In this document: one piece after another, positions 49,197 to 62,108 of the stretch
Layout: each line of letters begins with the position of its first letter
How positions within the stretch are numbered: position 1 is the stretch's first letter
Source: Spirodela intermedia
Lineage: Eukaryota; Streptophyta; Magnoliopsida; Alismatales; Araceae
Reading direction: 5' to 3'
Length of the DNA stretch: 64,000 bases
NCBI GenBank assembly: GCA_902729315.2
Contig: LR746270.1
Coordinates: 5,421,721-5,485,720 of the forward strand
Position numbers and translations under genes: made by a program
The notes under the pieces: generated by a model
Seen by the model: only the letters and a program-made list of their open reading frames with translations
The model's database searches: none
What the model was told of the DNA's origin: nothing

Positions 49197-51302
49197 ATGG
49201 CCTTCTCGCGCTTGAAGCTGCAGCAGTCCTCCCTCGACTCCTTCTTCCGGAAGGACCCCAGCGGCGGCGGGGCTGCCACGAACACCAACCCACACCCCAC
49301 CGCCCACGCCCCTCAGGTTTCTTGCTCCGCCATTGACGGCGGCTCTGCATCCTCTTCCTCTGTTTCCGATGCCAGCATCTCCGATGCCGCGGCGGAGTAC
49401 GAGAGGGCTCGTCTGGAGAACATCCGCCGGAACCGAGATTTCCTCCTGAATCTGGGAATTTCCGCCGGCGTCGAGGCACCGAAGCCAGATTTGCGGCGCC
49501 AGGCCAGACGGAGTCTCAGAGCGCCGCCGTCGACTTCTCTTTCTCTCCGACGGAGCGCCAGAAAACGCCCCTTCGGAAGCTCCTCACTAGAGTTGAAGGA
49601 AGAAGAAAAGATTGAGCCTGTTGAACCCCCTGCCCTGACATATGTTGATTCTTCCGTCTTCCAATACACCTGCGAGAATGCCTGTAGAGACCTTCCATCT
49701 ATTTTATCATCATCATTTTCTTGTTATTCACCGGCTTCGGGATTCAGGATCACTGGAAAATCGCTCCAGAGCCGTTCCCTGACGAAAATCTACACGATGG
49801 ATGCCCGCTGTGTGAACGACAATAAAGTGCTGATCGCGGCGGGTGGCCACGGAGGAATGATTTCTGTTTTTGGAGTAGATATGATTGAAGATGATGACGA
49901 TGCTCGTCGTGAGGGCGCATCTGAGAGAGAGATAGAGGGGCCACTCCTCAGCTGGAAGGCGAGCAAGAGCTGGGTGTCGGGTGTGCTCTTCTTAGAGGAT
50001 AATCCAATGCTTCTAGTATCGAGCTCAAATGATGGTGGAGTTGTCGTCTGGGACGTAGGCAAGCAGCCTTCGCTGGAATCGCCATCCTGGTCCCCCCCTG
50101 TAGTCGGTGAATCGACGAAGCTGCACTCTGGAGGCATTTTCTCCATGCACCATCTGGGGGACTCAATCGTCACAGCTTCCAAGGACTCTTCCGTTGGAAT
50201 CTCCAGGCTTGGAGCGGATGGAAAGCTGATTGTGGAACGAACAATCTCAGGCCATCATTCGGGAGTAATAAGAGGCGTCTGCTTTGGGTACTTAGACTCT
50301 CTGATTCTACGATGGACCACACGACAGATTTCAGCATCTAAATTTATTTAATTATCTGTCTTATTTTCAAGTATTGCGGACTCTTTCTCGTAATCAATTT
50401 TTTTTATATAGAATTCAATAGTTCCCTTCTCTCTCAAACAACTTCACAGTCCATGAACAGCATAGCAATGCTTTAAATTGTTTTTGTGCCCAACTCAATC
50501 TTTCTCACTTGCTGCCTCAACGTAAGTTAGCAATTCTAAGATCACAGTCATTATTTTTAATTTTCTTTCTGCTTCCTATAATCCTTTTTCATTTGTATTT
50601 TAGAATATCCTCTTTTCTGTTTCTTTAGTCCTTAAATTATGGTAATCTGTCTTTTCATGTTACTTTGATCATCCTGCACTACATGCTCGATGAATATTGG
50701 TCGGATTCATGCTGAGAAGTCTACATAGAAAGTATACAATCGATGAATATTGGATTCATACTTTTCTTTCAACTTTCATGTTCCGCAGAGAGACAAAGCA
50801 TATTATCGCAGATTGTGGGGCGGATGGCCATATTTGTCTACTCGATGCAAGGTTATCAGATCCTTGTAGTCTCACCATTGAATCAAATCATCAGAGTCAC
50901 ATGAACAGTGTGGAATGGTGTCCGTCGAACAGCTATGTTATTCTGTCAGCCAGTAAAGATCCAACACTCCGTCTTTATGATATTAGAAGGTCAAGAGAAC
51001 CGGTCCACGAGCTTCAGGGTCATGTTCAATCAAGTACAAGAATTTGCAGTCAAATTTACAAGCCGACATTTGTGAACAATGGAACCATGGTGGCTACACC
51101 AGGCCAGGGATCAAAAAAGATATCGATATACTGCGTGGATAATGGAAACCTTATAAGCCAGGGGATGATCGGATACGATGCTAATTTGGTATTCTTTACT
51201 GGAGAACAAATTGAACAGCCACGTATGTGGACTGCTGGAAAGCAAATAAATCAGCTTAGTGGAGTAAAATTAGGAGAATTGGACGGAATCTCTGTTCAAT
51301 AG
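49197..51302 (+). CDS. WD40 protein, WDR76/CMR1-like, with N-terminal PIP-box-like motif
   Basis: Two exons, 49197-50287 and 50789-51302, joined TTT GG|A GAG (CF-G-ETKHIIAD); 1605 nt, 534 aa. The ATG has good context (ccgccATGg). The N-terminus is disordered and contains QSSLDSFF (residues 10-17), which fits the PCNA-interacting consensus Q-x-x-L-x-x-F-F. The block YERARLENIRRNRDFLLNLGI is typical of WDR76/yeast CMR1 proteins just before their propeller. WD repeats include VSSSNDGGVVVWDVGK, TASKDSSVGISRLG, DCGADGHICLLDAR and LSASKDPTLRLYDIRRS. WDR76/CMR1 proteins act in DNA-damage and replication-stress responses and associate with CUL4-DDB1 in animals; the YDIRRS strand end resembles a DDB1-contacting DxR. 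Plant function is inferred only. A polyadenylation-type AATAAA lies at 51493. Confidence 0.88.
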
Positions 51303-51492
51303 TTCTTTAACCTATTTAAGGTTCCTCACAGGAGAAGAACCTTCATAGCATGCTGCTGGAAAAGAAACTCCCCATTTCTCTCTAACCGGGGGGAATCATC
51401 AACATACATTTTGACGGGAGTTCGTGTGCCATTCTTTTGTTGAAGCTTTTGTATTGAACACAGGCTGGTCTGTAGCCCAAGTCATGACATTC

Positions 51493-51498
51493 AATAAA
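51493..51498 (+). terminator. Putative polyadenylation signal AATAAA
   Basis: AATAAA about 190 bp after the WD40 gene stop codon, within caataaagagag; a plausible near-upstream element for 3'-end formation. Confidence 0.4.
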
Positions 51499-53993
51499 GA
51501 GAGAAATTCCATCATGAAGCAATATGTTTCGTAGAATTTTTGTGAGTTTGGTGGCAGGAGTTAAGTTCTCTGGGTATCTATGAACTAGAAGCTTTTAAAT
51601 ATAGGTTGGCAGTGTTTGAAATGGCGAGTACATCTTTCTGATTAAAAGGACTGATCATGTCAACATCATTTGGCCAAAAGTGATCGTGATGCACATCAAT
51701 GACTCTGTCCGACCAAGCCATCAAACCATGAACCCGAATGTGGCTTGTTTTGAGAAAGTTTCTCAGTAATGTCAAATACTGCTTAATACTTTTATTTTTC
51801 TGGATAAACCTTTTTTTTTTTAATGTTGGTGAAAATTGTTATGCTTGCTTTGCTAGGTTCTATCGGTCGCACATTGATTATTCTGTTATCAGTATTCGTT
51901 GCAATCGCATTCACAGTAATGGAGCAACAACTGTTATTGTTCTTTGAGGGCAATGGATATTAGTTACATTCCCTACGTTTCTTTACCTCAATTAGCGGCT
52001 AGTTACTAATTTTTCGGCTTATCAATCTTATCTGTACACAATGAGCAATCTTTGGAAACAATTTGGATACTTTTCCCTTTAGAGTTTATATTCTGACAAT
52101 GAAAATGTGTGGTTAATAGGTATGGTACTGTTTGATCGACAAGTGAACGTCTGTGTGAATCAATTGGTTTTTGTCAAAGTTCTACCCTCACTGGAATTCG
52201 TGACATTTTAGGGTTTACGGTTTAAAATTTAGGAATATAATGGCTGGCTTCTGAAGGATGCTGATGTGATATTAATATGCTATCCAACAAAAGTTAGGGT
52301 AATAGATAAAAGTAGGTGGGGATTGGATTTACCTAATATATAAAGAAAAGAAGGAAAATTTCCGTGATAGCCTTGCAAAAGAAGGAATAGTTGATAGCAG
52401 AGAGAGAAACAGAGAAAGGGGTTCTGTGGAGAGAGAAACTTGATGAAGTCAACTTTTCCAAGAACATTTACTCATGAAGACTCCTTTTTCCTCCTGATAC
52501 AGAGACAAAGCTTACATTCGTCTCGTCCCAATACATATACTATCCAGAAACAATAATAGTCATAAAATAATAAAAACATTACTATATGTATGCTACTATT
52601 TATGATGTTTCATTTATGATTTACACAATTATTGAATCTTCGGAGGGGAGTTATTGATAATTTTCCATGGTAAATATTAATTTATGGCTCTAATTCATAT
52701 ATTCCATGAAAAATCGATTTAAATGATCTCAAAATTCTTGCTAAAACTGTCTATAATAACATAATATTTTCAAGTAAACATAAAATAAACGTGTGCATTC
52801 TTATCATTATTTCATGAATATAATCTACAATGGCATCTTTTTTATATTGATATTAATCTATTTTAAAATTTCATATTTACAGTTCTTTTTCGAATAATTT
52901 TTGGGGTTTAATTATTCATTTTTCTATATTTAGGATAAAAAGGAGATTTTGGTTATAAGATAGGGGCAACTTGATCTTTATGCGCTCATGGGCTTAATCT
53001 AAGTTATCATGTCCCAAGGTGAATATACATTTCATACACCTCTTCTTCCCAAGGTGAATCTTCTCCTCCCCCCCTTCTTCCTCCTATTCTCTTCTCCCTT
53101 CTCTTCCCCTACCCCCCCTCTCTCTCTCTTGGTGTTCTTATCTTCTTTCTCATTATTTTTCTATGTGACATGTAGGAAATCATTCCCCACCTCTTACTCA
53201 ACATTTTTTAGATCTTTAGTTTCAAAGTATTTGGTTAGTTTTTGTGACTTTTTCCCTCTCCCTTATTCTCTCACTTGTTGGGTGACAGATCGGAGAAGAT
53301 TTTCACTTCTCTTAAGTTTCCGATGTATTCTTCCTTTCCTCCTACTTCTCTTTGTCCTTTCTTAGTTTTTCCACGTTCTTATCCTTTCATGCAGCTACTA
53401 TGATGTTCTCCAATCCCCCATCTGGTTCTCAACTTTTCATTTTCTTTCTCGCGTTGAGGTTATCTACGACTGGTGAGTTTTCTCCTTTCTGACAATTTTT
53501 TCTCCCTTTCTCTCTCTTTCTTCCCTCGTTTTGATTTTTTTTCATTAGACATTGTTATTTTGTTTGTTTTTAATCATCATTCATAGTTTTTATTCACCAG
53601 AAATCATGATTATTTTCACATCGGTGAGGAACTTGTCTGATTTTTCTTCCATTTTCTTGCAGTTTTTCTCTTTTTCCGAATCATTTTCCTTCTCTATATT
53701 CTTTCCAATCTCTTGTTCATTCCTTTCCTTTTGTTTTTAATCGGTTTTTATTCTATTTTCCCTTTCTTTCACCACATATATTAATTTTTTTAGTAACTTA
53801 TCTCTCACTAGCAGATGAGTTTCTGCCAGCAAGTTTCTCCTCCGACCTTTTCCTTTCTTTTTCAACATTTTTTCTCTCGTCCCGCATTTCTTTTCTCCCT
53901 TAGTTTCCCTTCTAATCGGTTTTTGCGTCTTTTGTTGATTTCTCCTCCCCTTTCACCGGCAATCTCTCCCATCGGTGAAACCTCCTGCGAATG

Positions 53994-53995
<2 letters not shown>

Positions 53996-54046
<51 letters not shown>
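53996..54046. repeat. (CT)n microsatellite
   Basis: Perfect CT dinucleotide tract of about 25 units inside a broadly pyrimidine-rich kilobase. Confidence 0.96.
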
Positions 54047-54049
<3 letters not shown>

Positions 54050-54102
54050 TTTTCATTTATTTATTTATTTCTTCCTCACTATCTCTCTCTCGTGTCACCT
54101 TT

Positions 54103-54128
54103 GACCAGTCAACTCATTTTGACTGGTC
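54103..54128. repeat. Perfect 10-bp inverted repeat with 6-bp spacer
   Basis: GACCAGTCAA and TTGACTGGTC flank ctcatt, able to form a stem-loop. It lies in non-coding DNA; no transcript context is known. Confidence 0.85.
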
Positions 54129-57100
54129 GTTTCTCCCTTCTTCCATCTCACCGCTCTCCGTCTCTCCTCTCTCTCCTATGGGCCCTCTCTTCTCTCCCTC
54201 TCTCTTCTATTGCCCATCTCATCTCTTCCCTATTGCCCTCTCTCCTCTCTCTTCTCATTTTTGCTCCAGCATAAAGGAGTATCTTCACGACCTGGAGGAT
54301 CCAGCATGGCATCATTGACTTGCGGGAGATAGTGAAGATTGATACTCATAGACAGTTTTTATTTTTATTTCTATTTTAATATATTTTTTATTTATTTAGA
54401 AAATAAATACTTGGTCTTATGTGATTTTATTTGATTATTCCATGAATTATTTATCTTTGTAGAACACGAGATTTAAAAATGGATCAAATCATGGATCCAT
54501 ATGGATTTGACTTAGAGTCACTTCATATTTCATAATTATATTTTAAGAATTCAAAATTGAGTGCACCATTTAACCTAAATTGATCACTGTGCATTAACGA
54601 TTAGTGGAATCTCTTTGGAAGTGTAATAGTCAAGAGGGACCGAAGTGAGGCAAGTGGGTAATGTGTCTAAAATCTTTTTAAAAGTAACGATTGGCCTAAT
54701 AGGAAAGGGAAAGTCTTGTTTGATTTTCTTCAAAAATGTAGTTCTCGCAACATGTCTACTTTCAGGGATTTTGTGAACTTCTAAGCACCATGGTTGAATG
54801 TATACCATTTAAATTTATAAATGAATATGACTAAGATAATATGCATAACTATGTAGGTGATAAATGCAAGATGCGGGAAAATGGTAAACATAAAGAACAC
54901 CTCTAATGATGAAAGTTTTACATCTTTATTGATGTTTTAGATTTCTATATGATAATGAGTGACCCAAGTCATCTCATATCTAATTTTTTTTGGAAATATA
55001 TTATTTATCATTGCTATAAATGGTTTCTTTCGTAAATATTAGTATTATAGTCCATCAGAATGATAATGGATTGAGAGAAAAAATAAAAACGGATTGGAAT
55101 GGCTTTGGAAACGACCATAGGTTAGGACCACCCAACCTACCTTCCTAGAAATGAATTTGTGAGGGTTTCCTACACGTGGGAGATGTTGTGGAGGATGTAT
55201 CAGAGAGATAGAGAGGGGAGGTTATAGTTGATTGAGTCTTGGTCACTATGAGAAGATAATAGTGATGAACCCTCACTAGGTCAAAAAATACTCACTTCCC
55301 TTGCTCTTCTTTACCTTCAGCTGCCACAAGTTGGTCACCATAAAAGAGGCTTTTGAATTTAAGCAGCCAAGATGACCAGTAGTCTTTGCTCTTGCAACTA
55401 CTTTCTTTCTTCCCTTCTTGCCCTTGTTGTGGTGAAAAACCCTTTTGTTGTACTCAGTGACAAGCTCCTTGAGCTTGCTTGAGATCATAAACCACCTTCT
55501 TTACTTTTAATGAAAAATCACAAAATTTTGGATCAGTAAAATGAGAGATTAACGTACAAAAATCATTATTTTGTAATCTCTTTTGAAATTAAAACACACC
55601 CCTTCAGATATATTTGGAAAAGCTTGAAATGCTCTCACATGTGAATGTAAGAGGTGCTAGTCTTGTCACAATCAAGTCTCTTTCTTACATGTGACCTAAT
55701 CCAAAAGTTTGGTTTTTCTTGTTATGAATTTGCATTTTTCGTTGAATTTATTATTGAAAATTTACTTTGTTGTAGTGTGTGATTGATAAGATCACTTTGC
55801 TATTAAAATCTAGTACAATTTTAATAAAATTTATCAATCTCCTTAGATGTTACAAATATCAATTTTTCATCAAGTAAATGTTTTTTCTATAGCCTTTAGT
55901 TGAATTCTAGAAATTTGTGCTATTATATGACTATTACATTTCATTAATCATCGAAATAAACAATTTCCTTTCAAATGGTTTGAAATCACAAGAATTGGGT
56001 TTTGTATATTTGTAAGATTCCTACAGAGTCTTCATGACATTTTTTAAATTTCTTTGAAACAATTTTGCATATAATCAGCTATTCCATTCATTTACTTTTA
56101 GATGATGAGTACTAATGAGCCAGTAATTTTCATGCTACCAAATTTATTTATTTATTAGTGGGTAGAATCATATTGATCCTTCTTACGTTACTCTCTTTAA
56201 ACATTTTGGCCCTTTTATTACTTAGCGTTATGTAGTATGCTATTAGAAAACCTATTATTGTATTTGTTATTTTTACCAAATAACATGGTTAAACTGTTGA
56301 TATGTTAGCTTTACATATTCTGTCCAAAGATGAAGGATTTAGTATCTTGTTCTCTAGTCTAATTTTTTTTAAAATTGAAGTTACAATTTTAGAAATTGAT
56401 GGAAAAATACATTTGTTCCGTGATATAATAAGTTCTAAAGCCATGCGGATTCTCTTCATGCCCAGTTCAAGCTTTACAACGGCTTGTTCTTGGTCTACTT
56501 TTGGAGTTATTCGCAAACTCGAGTCAACTCGAGGCCATGGGGCGCTGAATTTAGTAAGACCTTGGAGTAGCTTCATGAGACTCCGAAGAACAGATTATTC
56601 CTATAAAATTAGTGCTGGAATGTGATCAATTCTATCTACTTGGTCCGTAACTATTTTAATTATCTAGCAATAAGGTGGGCGACTGTCCGACGGATGATGC
56701 CTCTGAATTCTCTACGTCCCAAGTTGATCCGGACCTCCATCAATGGCGGAGGAAAAATCTCACGGCGCTTCGGAGGAGCAGGAGGAGGCAACAGAAGTAA
56801 TGGTGAACTGGGGGGCTTTTCGGCGGCCTCTAACCTTTCCCGGTGGGGTAGGTCTCCGTTGAAGCCTCCCCATCTTTTCTCGGCGTCCTACTCTTCAACT
56901 TTCTGTGATTTCCGTGTGGAAAAGCAGTGAAAGGTTCCTCGTGCACCGTCTCGGAACAGGAAAAAACTCCACACACAGCTCAAGTTCCTGTTCTCCGGCG
57001 ATCTTCTCGCGGCGGTTTGGTGGGGAAAAGAGACAAGGATAAACTGTGGACTTGATTTCCTGTTCACGGAAGGTTGTCGTCTCATTTCTCCAAAATTAGA

Positions 57101-57577
57101 CCCACTGCGGCGCGGCGGAACCGGAGGCTGGCGGAGCAAGCGAAGGGAGGAGAGGAGCGCTTGGGGTTGGAGGAACAAGGAACATCCAATCCACCGCGTC
57201 GTCTGAACCAACGGAACAGACTGGACAGGAAGGAAGGAGGGAGATTCATCTCATCTGGTTGGTTAGTTTCCCTCTCTGGGTCTCTCTCTCTCTCTCTCTA
57301 TCTTTGCGAGGAAAAAATCCTCCTGTGTTTGCAGCTGGGACAGGATGGTCAACTTTCCGGCTGGTGCATTTCTTTCTCCGGCGCCATCCGTGACCTGGTC
57401 TACACGCCGGCACGGTCCTTCTGCTTTGCCGGGCTCACCGGCAGCCACCGCCTCCTCATAACTGCTTATGACTACAGCTGTCGTTCGGGTGAATCTCTGC
57501 GTCGCCCTTCACGCCAAGGACCTTGTCGTCTAATTCTACTGGACTCCTGCTCTTATGCCTGCGGGTGGAGGTGGAAG

Positions 57578-57582
<5 letters not shown>

Positions 57583-57652
<70 letters not shown>
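57583..57652 (+). repeat. (GA)35 tract in the kinesin 5' UTR
   Basis: A nearly perfect GA run ending 6 bp before the kinesin ATG (57659). It would be transcribed in the leader. Confidence 0.95.
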
Positions 57653-57657
<5 letters not shown>

Positions 57658-57658
57658 A

Positions 57659-60600
57659 ATGGAGGCTACTAGTGTGGGCGTGGACGAGCCAATTCAGGGG
57701 GAGAAGGCCCAGGAAGACGATGGACGAGGTCGCGGCACCGGAGGCATAGCCAAAGAGGAGAGGATACGGGTCTCGGTGAGGCTGAGGCCCCTGAATTCTA
57801 AGGAACTGGCGAGGAACGACCAGTCCGACTGGGAGTGCATCAACGACACCACCATCATCTTCAGGAACATCCTGCCGGAGCGCTCCATGTTCCCCGCCGC
57901 CTACACTTTCGGTAAAGACATTCTTGCAGACACCTCGTGAATAAAAAATGGGGCATTGCCCGTTTCGTTCATCTCGATATTCCCTTCGTGGGAAATCTCT
58001 TTTCTCGGATCCCGCCTCAAATTTAGGATCTGCATGCCGGAACTGATCCTTCTCCTTCGTCTGTATTTGTTCATCTTCCTCCTCTAGACAGGGTGTTCAG
58101 ACACGACAGTGATACGAAGCGAGTATACGAGGAGGGGGCGAAAGAAGTTGCTCTATCTGTGACCAGCGGAATCAATGGTGGGCGCTTCCATCCCTGTCCG
58201 CCTCCGTTTCCCCTGCTCCATCGGAGATCTTTTCTTGAGAAAAATGAAGCTAATGGAGCCCCGCTGTGTCAGCAAGCATCTTCGCTTACGGACAGACGAG
58301 CAGTGGGAAGACCTACACCATGACCGGGATCACAGAGTATGCCATGTCTGATATCTATGACTACATAGAAAGGGTAATCTACGACTACAGTGATTACCTT
58401 TCAACAATAAAAAAAATCATCGATTTTTTTTTTCTTTCGAAAATTTTCGTTCGACCCAATTCCTGAATTTCCGATGGGCATGGTATTGCACTAATCTAAT
58501 CTCAGCACAAGGAGAGAGAATTTGTGCTGAAGTTCTCAGCAATGGAGATATACAACGAAGCTGTGAGGGATCTACTAAGCGCTGACAGTACTCCCCTCAG
58601 GCTTCTGGACGACCCAGATGCAAGTACCAAGCCTCCATTTCTCATCTTCTTCCCCTGACTGACTGAGTGAGAGAATCGTTGTCGTCAGTCCGAGTTTGAT
58701 TCTCCTAATCTTCTCTGCAGAGAGGGACCACCGTGGAGAAACTTACAGAGGAAATACTCGAGGACTGGAGCCATATGCAGGAGCTTCTGTCCATGTGTGA
58801 AGGTCTCCGAAATCTCTGCAAGATGTCTTCGTACAGCGTTCCAAGTCTTTAGATTCTTACCGACGTCCGCCGTGTTGCAGCTCAAAGGCAGATTGGAGAG
58901 ACCACCTTGAACGAGACGAGCTCCAGATCTCATCAAATCCTTAGATTGGTCAGTTTCCTTGGCCGGATCAGCCAGAGAGGTTAGGCTTTATTTCTTGTGA
59001 AAAGCTTTCTGGTTAACCCATTTTCTGTGACTGTGGATTCCTCCAGTCCGTTGAGAGCTCTGCTCGGGAGTTTGCGGGGAAAGACAACTCGCGCAGCCTC
59101 GCCGCCAGCGTGGTACGAGAAGGCTCAAGTGGGTCAAGCTAATTTTCAGTCTCCTCACTGACGGGCTAATTATTGTTTTCTTTGAGGGTGGCAGAATTTT
59201 GTTGACTTGGCGGGCAGCGAGCGGGCATCTCAGACGTTGTCCGCAGGCGCCCGGCTGAAAGAGGGCTGCCATATTAATCGCAGCTTGCTAACTCTGGGGA
59301 CCGTCATTCGCAAGCTAAGGTTGGCCTCCCTGGTGCTTTCCATTTTGGGCATCCTTTCCAGTATCGCTTAGCTCCCAATATAAAGTTCATAATGGTTGGC
59401 ATTCTATGATTTGATTTCCACCAGCTGCTCGGAGTAGACAAGATCTGGGGTTTTTTTTTTTCTTTTTTGGGATGCAAATCTGCTTCATGATTCAAGCTGA
59501 TACGTTTTCTGAAAGCAGCAAGGGACGGAGTGGCCACATCCCATTTCGGGACTCCAAGTTAACACGCATACTCCAGTCGTCCTTGGGAGGCAATGCCAGG
59601 ACCGCAATTATCTGCACGATGAGTCCCGCCAGAAGCCATGTGGAGCAGTCCAGGAATACCCTTCTGTTTGCGAGCTGCGCCAAGGAGGTGGTCACCAGTG
59701 CGCAGGTCAACGTGGTCATGTCGGACAAGGCCTTGGTCAAGCACCTGCAGAAGGAGCTGGCGAGGTTGGAGGGTGAACTCAGATGCTCTGGCCTTCCTTC
59801 CGGCAGCTCTTACTCCGAGACCTTGTTGAAAGAGAAAGATGCCCAGATTCAGAAGGTGACAATGCATCATCTTGTCTCTATGAAATGCTATACTAGACAT
59901 CAAAATTTACAGGCTCTTTCCATAAATGGTTCTTTCATCATCACCAGGGGATATTAGCCGACCATCTGCCTTTCTTAGGAGCCGCATTAAGCACAGAAAT
60001 CTGGGTTTAGAGGGGAACTTACTGCTCAACTTACGACTGAACCCAGACTTCATTCTGCAGATGGAAACAGAGATGAGAGAACTCACCAGGCAGCGTGATC
60101 TTGCTCAATCTCGGCTTGACGATTGGCTCAGGGCTGTAGGAGATCGAGAGCCACAACAATCGGTAATTACCCTTCTTCCAGATGAGATGCTCATGTGTAA
60201 CGATTCTGCTGTTTCATCTTCCAATCTCGGGTTCTACTTCTCCTTTCAGGGTGATTTTTTCCTAAATTCAATGCGGCATGGCCTCAATACCTTGGAAGGT
60301 GGATTATTTTCTCTCTCTGAGCCCTCGACTGTTCATGATTATGGCTTCATCTACTCCAACACTCTTGGGGATTCCTCCTGTTGTGGTGTTAATCACAACG
60401 ACAGCTTCCAAGCACTTGACTCAAGCTCAATCAGTGGTGAGAGTTCTGTCAGCTCAGCTCACAAAGTCTTGGAGGGTGCAACCCAGGCTGGCTCTCTAGA
60501 AATGGAGCTTTGCAGGGATGTTCGATGCATAGAGACTGAGGAGAACAGCACAGGCACAAATGGGGAATCTAATGAGGTTTTAACTGAAGGAAATCATAAA

Positions 60601-62040
60601 CCGCCGCTCCCAACAGCATTAAGCAACCTTGAAGACCAAGAGCTGACAAAGATTGAAGGCTTGGAAGATGTGAATGGAAGGAAAGCCATTAATTCCTCAC
60701 CATGGCTGCTGCAGGGTCCTCTGCCCTGCCCCAGAAGCCTTGGCCTGACCAGGAGCCGAAGTTGCAGAGCCTCTTTCATGAATGAATCTACTCCTCTCTG
60801 GCTCCCAGAGGAAGAACAACCAAGTGGCAATGCACCACCAAGCAGCTTTCTGAGAGGTTTCTCTGCAAAGAGCGGAGAGTTCCCAAGAACACCTCCACCA
60901 CTGAGCTGTAACGCTGGAAATAAGACCAATTTAGAAGACGGAAATCGGAGGCCACACAATTCTCTGGAACCGGAAAGCATGAATTCTGAACCGGAAGAGA
61001 GCATCACCAGCATCAGTAGCTTTATCGCAGAAATGAAGGGTATGGCCCAGAATAGGTTTCAGAGCCAGCTGAACGATGGGCAGGTGAGAACACCCATAAC
61101 GAGAAAATAATGAAACCTTTGCAGCACTGGTTCTTACTCTTGAGTTCAATAATGATCATAATCTGTCGATTTTTCCACTGGTTCTTACTCATGAGCTCAA
61201 TAATGTTCCTAATCAACAGATTTCTATGACTTTCTTAGGTTCCCTACTTTTTTCTTTTTCATTGCAAAGATTCCACTGACCCCGAACCCATCAACTAATT
61301 CCATGGATATTATGTCAACAGGTTAAGGATCAGAAAGGCGTTGACCATACCGGCTTGGACACAGCCATAAATCCCACAGAATGCCCCAGTTGGCCAGCAG
61401 AATTCGAGAGACAGCGGCAGGAGATCATCAGACTCTGGCACGCCTGCAGTGTGTCCTTGCTCCACAGAACCTACTTCTTCCTCCTCTTCAAAGGGGACCC
61501 TGCTGACTCCATATACATGGAGGTGGAGCTGCGGCGCCTTGCCTTCCTGCGGCGGGTTTTCACTGAAGGGAGTATTGACAAATCAGTGGCCGAAAATGAC
61601 TTGAAGATCACTCCAGCATCAAGGTAGCCTCTCCAGATTTCCAGTTCTATTTGGACCAGCTAGCCTTTCCAGCTTCAGAAATCCTTGACACCTTTTTGCT
61701 TCTCTGGCTTGGTGGCAGCATGAGGGCTCTCCGACGTGAAAGGGAGATGTTGTGTTACAAGCTGCAGAAGAGGTTATCAGGGGAGGAGAGGGAGAGCCTC
61801 TACCGGAAATGGGGTATCCCCCTGCATTCCAAGAAAAGAAGGGCACAGCTATCCCGGCTGCTGTGGAGTGACACCAGCAACATGGACCACATCAAAGACA
61901 GTGCATCAGTGGTGGCGACACTCATCGGGCTGCTCGAGCCGAACCAAGCCCTCAAGGAGATGTTCCAGCTTAGCTTCATGCCCCAGCGGATCCCCACCAG
62001 ATCCCAGAGCTGGAAACACAGCAGGTCTTCTCTTATTTGA
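57659..62040 (+). CDS. Kinesin-7 motor protein with NACK_C domain (KIN-7E-like)
   Basis: Thirteen exons: 57659-57911, 58088-58177, 58273-58373, 58506-58619, 58721-58802, 58881-58948, 59047-59112, 59195-59319, 59519-59855, 60061-60162, 60250-61083, 61322-61623, 61719-62040; 2796 nt, 931 aa. The N-terminal motor (from [16 protein letters not shown], ~35) has the P-loop GQTSSGKT (121-128), switch I NETSSRSH and switch [27 protein letters not shown] and the neck/coiled coil follow ([13 protein letters not shown]). The C-terminal NACK_C/DUF3490 region (~725-931) has [21 protein letters not shown] and [14 protein letters not shown]. Kinesin-7 proteins are plus-end microtubule motors; NACK1/2 relatives drive phragmoplast expansion, but this clade's role is less known. 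The intron after exon 4 uses a GC donor (GAT|GCAAGT). Intron 60163-60249 is 87 nt with no in-frame stop. The frame is also open upstream through the GA tract; 57659 is the start that fits the family. Confidence 0.93.
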
Positions 62041-62044
62041 TCTC

Positions 62045-62108
<64 letters not shown>

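Larger units (their letters stand above)
51499..57582. other. Long AT-rich intergenic region with pyrimidine-rich block
   Basis: About 6 kb with no recognisable gene. At ~53040-54270 one strand is strongly CT-rich (open frames there are Ser/Leu/Phe low complexity), with a (CT)n run at 53996-54046. An inverted repeat sits at 54103-54128. At ~56700-57580 the sequence becomes GC-richer and is probably the kinesin promoter and 5' UTR. Old unclassified transposon remnants may be present. Confidence 0.5.

Noticed and set aside
53009-53740. Ser/Leu/Phe-rich open frames in the CT-rich block
   Set aside because: Composition-driven; no domain, no splice support, no conserved start.
55276-55488. Lys-rich 70-aa - strand frame
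   Set aside because: No recognised family, AT-rich surroundings, no splice or promoter context; may be a transposon relic but cannot be supported.
57074-57658. N-terminal extension of the kinesin through the GA tract
   Set aside because: Low-complexity, no family similarity; the conserved kinesin N-terminus begins just after the ATG at 57659. Kept only as a finding about the leader.
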